The notes under the pieces are model-generated. The model had not been told where the DNA came from and did not search any database. It saw only the letters and a list, made by a program, of their open reading frames with translations. A DNA stretch of 64,000 bases from Mesostigma viride. Taxonomy: Eukaryota > Streptophyta > Mesostigmatophyceae > Mesostigmatales > Mesostigmataceae. The translations under genes were made by a program, and so were the position numbers. Below are positions 13,201 through 25,200 of the stretch, one piece after another (within the stretch, counting starts at the first letter, position 1; every line of letters begins with the position of its first letter). The DNA is taken from assembly GCA_009746045.1 (NCBI GenBank), contig RPFO01000154.1, positions 285,187 to 349,186 of the forward strand, read 5' to 3'.

Positions 13201-16200
13201 TGTCAGCAAGGAGTAACAAGAGTCACAGAGGCAGCTCGAATGCCCGAAGTTTCACGTTCGCCCTAAGCAACCAAGAGTGATGCGTTTGGGACAGGTGGCA
13301 AACACAAGAAAGGTCCTGCTGCTGCATCATTCTGGTACGAATGATGGCAGTCTTAAAGGGTGGCCATGCCGTTGGAGTAGAGCCCCAGATGATCAGTCAA
13401 CAAGGCATAACGGGATGCAGTGAAAATGCCCGGCCGACCTGCCCAATTCCAAATTTTCTTGACGTCAACCACCAGCCAACAATGGTGGGCTGTCGGTAAG
13501 GTAATGCAGCCACTGGGAAATGCTAGGCCCCAAAACATAACCACCTGGCACAAGTAAATTGACTTACAGATACTGCAGGGCGGCTAGAGACCCCAGTTCC
13601 GGCGGGATGCCGCTCAGGCTGTTATAGGACATGTCCCTGTGGGCAGGGATAAGCAGCGCATCATGCATGCAGGTGTAAAAAAGGAGTAAGAAGAACCAGA
13701 GAGGCAGCTCCAATGCCCGCGAGTTCGCGTAGGTGGTCGTCAACCAAGAGCGATGTGATTGCGATTGGTGGCGAGCACAAGAAAAGCCCTGCTGCTGCAT
13801 AATTCTGGTATGAATGATGAGTGATGCGCTTGCAACTGGTGGCAAGCACAAGAAAAGCCCTGCTGCTGCATCATTCTGGTACGAGTGATGAAATCCTGAA
13901 AGGGTGGCCATGCCGTTGGAGTAGAGCCCCAGATGGAAAGTCAACAATGCGAAAGGGGATGCAGTGAAAATGCCCAGCCGAGCCATGCCCAATTTAACGT
14001 TTTTCTTCCGTCGACCATCACCCAGCAAGTGAGGGCTGTCGGCGAGGTAATGCAGCCACTGGGATTAAATGCCAGGCCACAAAACGTAACCACCTGGTAC
14101 AAGTAAATTGACATACAGCTGATGCAGGTTGGCTAGAGACCCCAGCTCCGGTGGGATGACACCGCTCAGGTTGTTACGGGACAGATCTCTGTGGGCAGAG
14201 ACAAGCCGCGCATCACGCATGCAACAGTAAAAAAGTAGTAAGAAGAGCCAGAGAGGCAGCTTCGATGCCCGCAACTTAACGTTCGCCCTAAGCAACCAAG
14301 AGCGATGCGATTGCGATTGGTGTTCAGCACAAGAAAGTCCTGCTGCTGCATTACTCTGGTAAGAATGATCAGATTCTCCAAGGGTGGCCATGCAAAACGG
14401 TATGCAGTGAAAATGCCAGGCCGAACCATGCCCAATGTAACGTTTTCCTTACATCAACCACCACCCAGCAATGGTGGGCTGTCGGCGAGGCAATGCAGCC
14501 ACTGGGATTAAATGCCGGGCCACAAAACGTAACCACCTGGTACAAGTATTGACATACAGGTACCACAGGGAGGCTAGAGACCCCAGCTCCGGCGGGAGGC
14601 CGCTCAGGCTGTTATAGGACATGTCCCTGTGGCCAGGGACAAGCAGCGCATCACGCACGCAGCAGGTGTCAACAAGGAGTAAGAACAGCCAGAGAGGCAG
14701 CGCGAATGCCCGCGAGTTCGCGTAGGCGGTCGTCAACCAACAGCGATGCGATTGCGATTGGTGTTCAGCACAAGAAAAGTCCTGCTCTTGCATTACTCTG
14801 GTCTGAATGATGAGCGATGCGCTTGGGACTGGAGGCAAGCATAAGAAAAGTCCTGCTGCTGCATCAATCTGGTAGGAATGATGAGTGATGCGCTTGGGAC
14901 TGTTGGCAAGCACAAGAAATGTCCTGCTGCTGCATCATTCTGGTAAGAATGATGAGTGATGCGCTTGGGACTGGAGGCAAGCACAAGAAATGTCCTGCTG
15001 CTGCATCATTCTGGTAAGAATGATGAGTGATGCGCTTGGGACTGGTGGCAAGCACAAGAATCGTCCTGCTGCTGCATCAATCTGGTAGGAATGATGAGTG
15101 ATGCGCTTGGGACTGGTGGCAAGCACAAGAAAAGTCCTGCGGCTGCATCATTCTGGTATGAATGATGAGTGATGCGCTTGGGACTGGTGGCAAGCACAAG
15201 AATCGTCCTGCTGCTGCATTATCCTGGTATGAATGATGAGTGATGCGCTTGGGACTGGTGGCAAGCACAAGAAAAGTCCTGCTGCTGCATCATCCTGGTT
15301 CGAATGATGACATCCTTAAAGGGTGACCATGCCGTTGGAGTAGAGCTGTAGAGCCCCAGATGGAAGTCAACAATTCAAAAGGGAATGCAGTGAAAATGCC
15401 AGGCCGAACCATGCCCAATGTAACGTTTTTCTTCCGTCAACCATCACCCAGCAAGTGTGGGCCGCTGGCGAGGCAATGCAGCAACTGGGATTAAATGCCA
15501 GGCCACAAAACGTAACCACCTGGCACAAGTAAATTGACATACAGGCTCCACAGGAAGGCTAGAGACCCCAGCTCCGGCGGGAGGCCCCTCAGGCTGTTAT
15601 AGGACATGTCCCTGCGGGCAGGGACAAGCAGCGCATCACGCACGCAGCAGGTGTCAACAACGAGTAAGAAGAGTCACAGAGGCAGCTCGAATACCCGCAA
15701 TTTTATGTTCGCCCTAAGCAACCACGAGCTATGTGCTTGGGACTGGTGCCAAGCACAAGAAAAGTCCTGCTGCTGCATTATCCTGGTATGAATGATGAGT
15801 GATGCGATTGGGACTGGCGACAACCACAAGAAAAGTCCTGCTGCTGCATCATCCTGGTTCGAATGATGACATCCTTAAAGGGTGACCATGCCGTTGGAGT
15901 AGAGCTGTAGAGCCCCAGATGGAAGTCAACAATTCAAAAGGGAATGCAGTGAAAATGCCAGGCCGAGCCATGCCCAATTCAACGTTTTTCTTCCGTCAAC
16001 CATCACCCAGCAAGTGTGGGCTGTCGGCGAGGCAATGCAGCCACTGGGATTAAATGCCAGGCCACAAACATAACCACCTGGCACAAGTAAATTGACATAC
16101 AGGTGCTGCAGGGAGGCTAGAGACCCCAGCTCCGGCGGGAGGCCGCTCAGGCTGTTATAGGACATGTCCCTGTGGGCAGGGATAAGCAGCGCATCACGCA

Positions 16201-19200
16201 CGCAGCAGGTGTCGAAAAGGAGTAAGAAGAGTCACAGAGGCAGCGCGAATGCCCGCGAGTTCGAGTAGGCGGTCGTCAACCAACAGCGATGCGATTGCGA
16301 TTGGTGGCGAGCACAAGAAAAGTCCTGCTCTTGCATTACTCTGGTCTGAATGATGAGATTCTCCAAGGGGGGCCGTGCCGTTGTGATAGAGCCCCAGATG
16401 GAAAGTCAAAATGCAAAACTGCCAGCGGTGAAAATGCCCGGCCGACCCATCGCCATTTCCACGTTTTCCGGACGTCAACCACCACCCAGCAATGGTGGGC
16501 TGTTGGCGAGGCAATGCAGCCACTAAGATTAAATGCCAGGCCCCAAAACGTAACCACCTGGCACAAGTAAATTGACATACAGGTACCACAGGGAGGCTAG
16601 AGACCCCAGCTCCGGCGGGAGGCCGCTCAGGCTGTTATAGGACATGTCCCTGTGGGCAGGGACAAGCAGCGCATCACGCACCCAGCAGGTGTCAACAACG
16701 AGTAAGAAGAGTCACAGAGGCAGCTCGAATACCCGCAGTTTCATGTTCGCCCTAAGCAACCACGAGCTATGCGCTTGGGACTGGTGGCAAGCACAAGAAA
16801 AGTCCTGCTGCTGCATCATTCTGGTACGAATGATGAGAGTATAAATGGGTGGCCATGCTGTTGAAATAGAGCCCTGGATGGAAAGTCAACCAGGCAAAAT
16901 GACATGCAGTGACAATGCTCGGTCAACCAGCCCGATTCGAAGTTTTCCTGACATGAACCACCACCAAGCAATGGCCGGCTGTCGACGTGGAAATGCAGCC
17001 CCTGGGAAATACAAGGCCCCAAAACATAACCAGCTCAGGGCACGAATAAATTGACTTACAGGTCCTGCAGGGAGGCTAGAGACCCCAGCTCCGGCGGGAT
17101 GGCACCACTTAGGCTGTTACGGGACAGGTAGCTGTGGCCAGGGATAAGCAGCGCATCAGGCACCATTCCACGTGTTCACAAGGAGTAAGAAGAGCCGGGG
17201 ACACGGCTCAAATGCACGCAAGTTGCTGTAGGTCCTCATCAGCATTGATAGCAATGCGCTTGGGACTGGTGGCAAGCACAGGAAAGGTCCTGCTGCTGCT
17301 GCTGCTGCATCCTGGTGTGAATGATGAGAATCGTTCAGGGCGGCCGTGCCATTGTAATAGAGCCCCAAATGAAAAGCCAACCATGCAAAACGGTATGCAG
17401 TGGAAATGCCCGGCCAACCTGCCCAATTCCACGTTTCCCTGACCTAAACTACCCCCCAGCAATTGTGGGCTGTTAACGAGGCAATGCAGGCCATGGGAAA
17501 TGCCAGGCCCGGAGACATACCAGCCGGCACAAATCAATTTACTTACAGCTGCTGCAGGGAGGCTAGAGACCCCAGCTCCGGTGGGATGACACCGCTCAGC
17601 CTGGTAGTGAACAAGTGTCTGTGGCCAGGGATAAGCAGCGCATCACACATGCAGGTGTCAACAAGGAGTACGCAGAGCCAGGGAGGCAGCTTGAATGCAC
17701 ACGAATTCACATGGGCCCTCATCAGCCAATTGATAGAAAAACAACGACGAGCGGCAAGCACAAGAAAAATCCTGCAGTTGCATTAGCCTGGTGCATGAAT
17801 GATGAGGGTGACCATGCGGATGTCATAGAGCCCCAGATGGAAAGTCAACCATGCAAACGATATGATTTGAAAATGCCCGGCCGACCTGCCCAATTTCACG
17901 TATCCTGACGTTGCACACCACTCAGCAAATGAGGGCTGTTGACGAGGTACACTCGCGATGCAGACACTGGCAAATGCAAAAACAAAACATAACCAGCTCA
18001 GGCACAGATAAATTGACTTACAGGTATGCCAGGGAGGCTAGAGACCCCAGCTCCGGTGGGATGACACCGCTCAGCAGGTTGTTATCGTACAGCCCGCTGT
18101 GGCCAGGGACAAGCCGCACATCACGCATGCAGGTGTAAAAATGTATGCAGAGCCAGGGAGGCATCTCCAACATGTGCCAGTTTGCTTAGGCGAATCATCA
18201 AACAACACGAGTGATGCGCTTGGGACTGGTGGCAAGCACAAGAAAAATCCCGCTGCTGCATGATCCTGGTATCAATGATGACAGGGCCAGCCATTCCGTT
18301 GTAATAGAGCCCCATGTGAAAAGTCAACAATGCAAAACGGTAGTGAAATGCCCGCCCGACCTGCCCAAGTCCACCTTTTCCTGAAATACGTCAACGGCCA
18401 CCCGGCGAGTGTGGGCTGTTGTTATGCAACCAGTGGAAAGTGCCAGGCCCCAAAGTATAACCAGCTGGCACAAATAAATTGACTTACAGCCCTTGAAGGG
18501 AGGCTAGAGACCCCAGCTCTGGTGGGATGACACCGCTCAGGCTGTTATAGGACATGTCCCTGTGGGCAGGACAAGCAGCGCATCATGCATGCAGGTGTCA
18601 ACAAGGAGTACGCAGAGCCAGGGAGGCAGCTTGAATGCACACAAATTCACATCGGCTCTCAGCAGCCAAGAGTGATGCACTTGGGACTGGTGGCAAGCAC
18701 AAGAAATGTCCAGCTGCTGCATAAGCCTGGTGTGAATGAAGAGATTCTGAAAGGGTGGCCATGTCGTTGTAATAGAGCCCCAGATGAGAAGTCAACCATG
18801 CAAAACGGTATGCAGTGCAAATGCCCGGCCGACCTGCCCAATTCCACGTTTTCCTGACGTCAACCACCACCCAGCCAGCAATTGCGGGCTGTTGTCGAGG
18901 TGATGCAGCCACTGGTAAATGCCATGCCCCAAAACATAACCAGTTCAGGGCACAAATGCGTTGACTTACAGCCCTTGAAGGGAGGCTAGAGACCCCAGCT
19001 CCGGTGGGATGACACCGCTCAGCCTGTTATCGGACAGGCGCCTGCGGGTAGGGTCAAGCAGCCCACCACGCATGCAAATGTAAACAAGGAGTACGCAAGA
19101 GGGATGCACTTGCAACAGGTAGCAAGCAAAGGATATGTCCTGCTGCTGCATTGTCCTCGCATGAATGACAAGAACCTAAAGCGTGTCCTTGCCATTGTTA

Positions 19201-22200
19201 TCGAGCCCCGAATAAACAGTCTGCTCGAATTGCCCACTTGAGAGCTAGTTAGTCGTCAAGGGCAATCATGTACAGGGGGCAGGCCGCATCACAATTAACT
19301 GCGGCCTACCTATTTCCAAGCCCTAGATTATTCATGCCGTAATTTCTAGCTTATCGCCATGTGAGGTACATCATTTGTAGTGGTAAACGTGAAATGCGGT
19401 TTAGATCCGGCATGAAACGTTTATGGTATGGAATGTATAAATTGTTAGTGCAGACTATGAGTTATGTCAAGCTCTCATATATTGTCATACGATTTTAGTC
19501 ACGGGGTTTGGTGAGCTATGCTCATTTTATCTATGACTAACCTGCTGAGCGGAGAATGCAACGCCGTATAGCACAAAAAGAAAATATAATTCTTAGAAAA
19601 AAATATTTTTTGTGCTGGCACCTGTACCCCAGCCACCCTGTAGGGGTTGGATGGACAGGTGGTTGCTAAAAAAGGTGGGCTTCCATTCTAGGGAAGCAGG
19701 TTGTCTCTTTTGCCTGAGAACATCACGTGACCACATCACAAAAAGCAAAACGCAAGGCAACACATCAAGCAATATAACCCACCATGACCACGACAGTGAC
19801 AGCCCCAGAACGGAATTTCATAGCGAAACTCAAGCAAGCAGCCAAGGTGGGATGCACCCCAAAGGCCAGGCCGCCACTGCGGACGTTCAGAAGATCCTAG
19901 GGGAGGGGGTTTGGCTAGAGCGAATCAAGAAGCTCAACCAGGGGCGTGCCAAGAACGTCATGGACGCATTGGAGGAAAGGAGGTTTGTCAGCGACTGGGA
20001 TGGGGAGGAGGACCTGGTAGATGTGCTAGCAGCGCAGCTGGGGGAGACTGTTGCAGAGCCGGATCCTCCAGCGTCAACGGGTGCGGTGGGAACAGGGGGT
20101 GTTCCCCTTCCGGCAGGTGGGGGCAGAGGAGCGGGGCATGGTTGGGCTGGAGGTGGGGAGGAGGATGGCGACCCAGGGGCAACCGACCGGGATGTGGCGG
20201 ACCTAGACCGAAACATAGGTCGGCTGCTGGGGACCGAGACGGGCTATGCAACGCCAGCTGGAGGGCTTCCATCCCGGCCGGGCAACGCCCTCACTGGCGG
20301 AGATATTGGCCTCCTGATAGCGGCCATGTCGAAGCTGCTGGACCAGGCAAAGGCTCCACCAGCTGCAAGCCCAGCAGCGGCGGCAACTGCTGGCAGGCTG
20401 GCGCGCAGGAAGGGAGTGGCGCTGAGGGGGAATGCAGTGCCGGTCCTGCTAAGCAAGTTACATGCTGGAGGCAGTGCTGCCGGGGAGGCTGGACTACGCG
20501 GAGAGCGTCAGGGGGGAAGTCCATCCGTGCGTCGATAATGCTGACAATGCACGGCAGCACAGCCAGTGGGGAGAGGCGCATGTTGGTCCTGCAGATGGCT
20601 CGCATCCTGGACACGATGGTCACGGAATTTGGCTACTGGGCCACGCCACGCTCCGAAGTGATTCTGGAGCTGGCAGCAGCCGAGTACCTGGCGAAGCTGA
20701 TCACGGCGTGCCAGTTGGTGGATGTGGGGTTGACGGGGTGGAGGGGCGATCCGTCGGCAATGCTGCCATTCCAGGAGGGTGGGGCAATGCTGGCGTCTCC
20801 TGCAGACTGTCCGGGCCGCGATGAGCATGGGAAAGCTTCAGCACAAGCTGGAGCAGGACACCGGCAAGAATGGGCCGGCCGGCCCGTCCAACAACAACAA
20901 ATAAGGGAACGGTGCCTCCTTTTGCTGCCTCTTCCAGCGCCGCTTCCAGCTCGTGACTGGTGGCAGCAGGTACGCTCAGGCCGTAGGCGCGATAGGATGA
21001 GTCGGGCTTTTAATGCTCGCATACTAGCCTGTCAAGCGGTTGGGGCTTTAAACTGGATTCCGGGGGGGGGGGGGGGGGGGGGGGCGGCGAGACCCGCCTG
21101 CTGTAGACTCAGCCCGTGTGACTGGTCCTCTGGATCAGGCGGCCCTGATCGATGATGCTTGCACGTCCTTTGTCCGCCGGAACGGTGGTTCCGTAGCGGA
21201 AATGGCAGGATCTGTAGTGGATGGGGGTGAATATCCTGGAGGAGCCCCTTACGAACCGTTAGTAGCCGCACGCTTGGCCTTGCCTGGTCCAGTGGAAGGA
21301 GGTCAAGTGGATGTGCTGAACTTACTACCCGCCTCTTTGGGAGCAACTTTTAATGATGAGAGCAAGAGGGTATGGACGCTGAGTCCAGCAGAGCGGATCT
21401 TGCAGAAGTCGATGCGGATCTCGCAGGGGTGTAGCATGGAGGAGATCGCGCAGGTTCGCACGGTGTGTGTGGAGAGGGGGATTTCGGGTGGATTTTTTGA
21501 GGAGGAGCCGCCTATGGTGAACGGTACTTTTGGGGTCGGAAAGCCCGACGGCCGTATACGGCTGATTGTGGACAACCGGCGTGGCAACATGCCACTACCA
21601 GATGCTATGCCCACTTTTTTACCACACCTTGGCGGGATTTGCGATTCGCCCACACGCGCTTGGGAGGATGTTTTTGGAGGCGTATAAGATTTGGATTCCT
21701 ACTACAACAGACTCCGCCTGCCCGTTGGGATGCGGCGGTACTGTGCCTGGATGCCGGTGTGGTCGGATCTTGTGGGCCTTAGTGGGGCACGTCGGAAGGT
21801 GTGGCCGTGGATATGTTGTGCTGGCCAATGGGAAACAAGCTGGCCGCGCTGTGGCCCAGTGTGTGCACCAGTCTGTGCTGTACCGCTGTGGCCCCAAGCC
21901 CCCGTTGGAGGCTAGTCGTGGCCTGAGCATCGACGTGTCAGCGCTGATTCCGGTGGCGGAGACTGACGAGGCGGGGAAGACCGTCCGGCTGAGGCTGGAG
22001 GAGGACCCTGTTGCGCCCTTGGCGCCCTCGCCGTGCTTCGAATCTCGGCAGGATCTGGAAGGTATGCATGCTGTGACGATCGATGACCTTCATTTCACCC
22101 ACTGTGCTTCGGTGGATGGAGTGAATCAGCAGCTAGATCGTGTTCAGACTGCCTACGCCGCTGTTGGGCTGGTGCAGAAGTCTGACAAGGTGGTACGGGC

Positions 22201-25200
22201 GACAGCAGAACAGACTGGTGTGCAGGCGGTGGGTGTCATTCAGCAGAGAGATGGTGACGTGGTGCATGTTCCTGAGCATGTGGTGGCGGTTATCGCTGCT
22301 ACTCGATCATAGAATCTTGGATCGCGGATTTACATACTACCGCGAACTTAGTTCTGTGCTTGGGAAGAGGGTGCGGATGCATCTGCTTTGCTGCCCCATG
22401 CTCTCGGTGTGGTCTGAGACGAATCGGCTGCTAGCAGCCATGAACGCCTCCCTGCCTGGGCGCCGCTGGCCGCTCCCTGAGGTGGCCCGCCGGGAGCTTC
22501 AGGCGGCGATCGACCTGGCCCCCTTTTTAAAGGCTACCAGGGCCCGGCCCCTTTCTGACCGGGTCGTCGCAAGTGATGCGAGCAGCTAGCTCCGGCGCTG
22601 GGGTGGTCTACAGGGACCTTCCTGGGGCCGTTTGTGCCCGGCTAACAACCCGGCGCGAGGCGCGGGGGTGGCGAACGACAGCCTCAACGTCTGGTGAGGA
22701 CTGGTACCTGGAGCGCATGGAAGAGGGGGGCTACTGCTGGGTGATGGCCACTGGCGTACGGCACTGTCCTGCAGGTGGTGGGGGCAGCCTAACCACATCA
22801 ACGTCAAGGAGGCGATCTCTGCGACGCAGGGGGTCGAGTGGTTGTGCCGGACCAAGGCGTGTCGAGGTAAGTGAGTCGTCCTTCTCGTGGACTCTAGTGA
22901 TGTGGTGGGGGCGTTTGTCAGAGGGCGTTCGTCTTCCTACCGCCTCAACCAGCTGGTTCGGCGCTAATGCGCTCTGTCACTGGCTGGATACATGCACAGC
23001 CACTGGGTCTGGGTGGCTACGGACCACAACCCTGACAAGGCCAGTTGGTGTGGCGCCTGGATTCCTGACTTGATCCGGTGCGGTTATGTGCATCCCAACC
23101 ATGGGCCTGAGGGGGCGCGACGCCCTCGGGACTTGGCACTTTTGGAGGGCACAGTCAACCCTGTGTCTACCTTGCCAGCGTACCGGCGCGCGGTGGCTGT
23201 CGACGTGGCGTGGGCGCCACCTGGCCACGTGGACCCAGCTGACGCTGAAGCCATTTTCTGTGAGTGGATTTCTGCTGTCCACCATGCCAGAAGGGCACGG
23301 GGGTGTACCTTATGCCAGCATGCTAAGGCCTGTCTGCACCTGTACTACCCCAACATCGTTCGGAACTGGGTACTGGCGGACCGCCAGCTTGCAGGTTGGC
23401 AGCGGCTTGTTCCGGCTGTCAGCCCTCCGCCTATGCCCTGGCGCCTCTGCTATTTCACTGCCCTGTTGCTAGTTTTCACGTCGACAGGCGCATTTGAGTG
23501 CGTTGATTTTTATTGCTTTCCAGCAGTATTTACGCATTAGCGAGGCGCTAGGGCTGCGGGTTCGGGATGTGGCCCATCCTGGCCACCCTCTTCTCGAGCC
23601 AGTGCCCACGGTCGGTGCCCTTGTGTTGCGCAGCCCCAAGACTGCGCAGGGGGCGGCTCAGCACGTCCTCGTCCGGGATCCACTTTCTTTGTGGCTCCTG
23701 CGACGGGCCTGACGGCTGGCCAGCCCCCGGATGCACTTCTTTTTCGGGGTTTAACGTACAGCCAGGCCAGGCAGCAGTGGGAGACAGCGCAGGCCCGCAT
23801 GGGCTTCCCGGGGATGTTTTCTTTTCACAGCCTCCGGCATGGGGGGGTCACGCACGCCGCCATTGCTGGCAAGTTGCCGGAGGCCATTCAGCTGCGCGGC
23901 CGGTGGGCTTCGGCCCTCTCCGTCACGCGCTACATTGGCCTCCACCGTAGCCTCCTGGGGCGGGACATCCCGCCAGCCCTCTGGGCTCAGGCCCTGGGTT
24001 TTGACCCAGCGGCTTTTCGGGGCCACTTAGGCGGCGTCGAATTTTGATGTCTTCCAGTTTTATCTCTCGTCTTTTAGCTATCAACTGACCTCACCCCTGC
24101 GTGGGAGGTCAGGGGGGAAATGGTTTAACTAACCCCAGGGTGAACCTGGGTTGGGACAAAGTACCCCCATAGCTAGGTTGTTCAAGGTTTCTTTTTTGCA
24201 TGTCATACGTATTTTTCGGCTGTTAGCCATGTAAGGAGATGTGGGTAGAGCAGGGGCACAGCTGCTGTGGGCTGGCCCTGCAAATTTACATAGTGTGCTC
24301 ACCCTAGCATACAGATGGCCGTGTTGCCATCTGGTAGACATGTCTGTGTTATTCCACCGTATAGAGCTAGCACACATTTTGTAATAAATTTGATGTTTTG
24401 TGGTGATGCATGCAAAGCAAAGCAAGGCCAGACATGGTTGTACAAGATGTTTAGTAGGATCTGAGTATCGATATGTGTGTGTGCCAAGTCCAATATTTCA
24501 TCATTCTAATATCAGTTATACTTTAGTGCTGGCACAGGGCACCATCCTATCAGGTTTCATAATACAATATGTTAAGTTATACCCGGGATTCATCCATAAC
24601 ACCTAGAGCATGCAGCCCAATCACAACATTGGGTGATTTGACGCAACCAGCTGTCCAGGATAAGGTTGTGCGTGATCTACCACACAATATTGATAAGGGT
24701 TATCTGCCAGCTCACAGTTGTGGCAGAAATCTAGTGCCATAGTTGCTATGGTGGATAATGCTTAAATCGGTTTTCTCTGAATATAGTTTAATTAACGCAT
24801 GCGGGAAAGATAAGGCCGCCATGCCTTGGCCTGGATGTGGAAGGCTGTCTGCGACATGGGCTGACTAATTCGATTTGTACAAAGGGTTTCCTGCTCGCCC
24901 GAATTTTCCTTGGATGACCCGGTTGTTTATAAGGGTCGGTGGTTATTAATTAGCGGTCCGAGAAAATTAATTGTAGGTTTTATACGACTTCACTTGCAAA
25001 GATTCGTGTTTGGTTGCACCAGCTGAGGTTAGGTGGGGACCTGTAGGGTCGGCTGGTTGCTTACCGAATCTTTGGCTGATTTGGGTTATTTAGTGAGTCG
25101 TGATTAATTATTGTAAAGTGGATTCGGACCGGCCCAAGGGGTTGATGGGCGCGTTTTATGTTTGTCAGTCTTGGGAACCTTGTACAACTACCTGTACGGT

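Larger units (their letters stand above)
19509..24155 (+). mobile_element. DIRS-like tyrosine-recombinase retrotransposon (degraded)
   Basis: In order on the plus strand are a gag-like ORF, a reverse transcriptase, an RNase H and a tyrosine recombinase. This gene set defines the YR retrotransposons (DIRS, PAT, Ngaro). They copy through RNA and integrate by recombinase rather than DDE integrase. Stops and frameshifts separate the parts, so it is not autonomous now. Two hairpins just after the recombinase stop (about 24,085-24,111 and 24,130-24,152) may belong to its 3' end. Terminal or split direct repeats could not be defined, so the DIRS, PAT or Ngaro subclass is open. Confidence 0.8.

Noticed and set aside
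14793-15268. Series of similar 63-codon minus-strand ORFs beginning MLATSPKRITHHSYQ
   Set aside because: They start every 71 bases because the DNA repeats every 71 bases. They lie in an LRR-gene intron between good splice sites.
14765-15300. CRISPR-like array
   Set aside because: The 71-bp copies are head to tail with no unique spacers, in a eukaryotic intron context.
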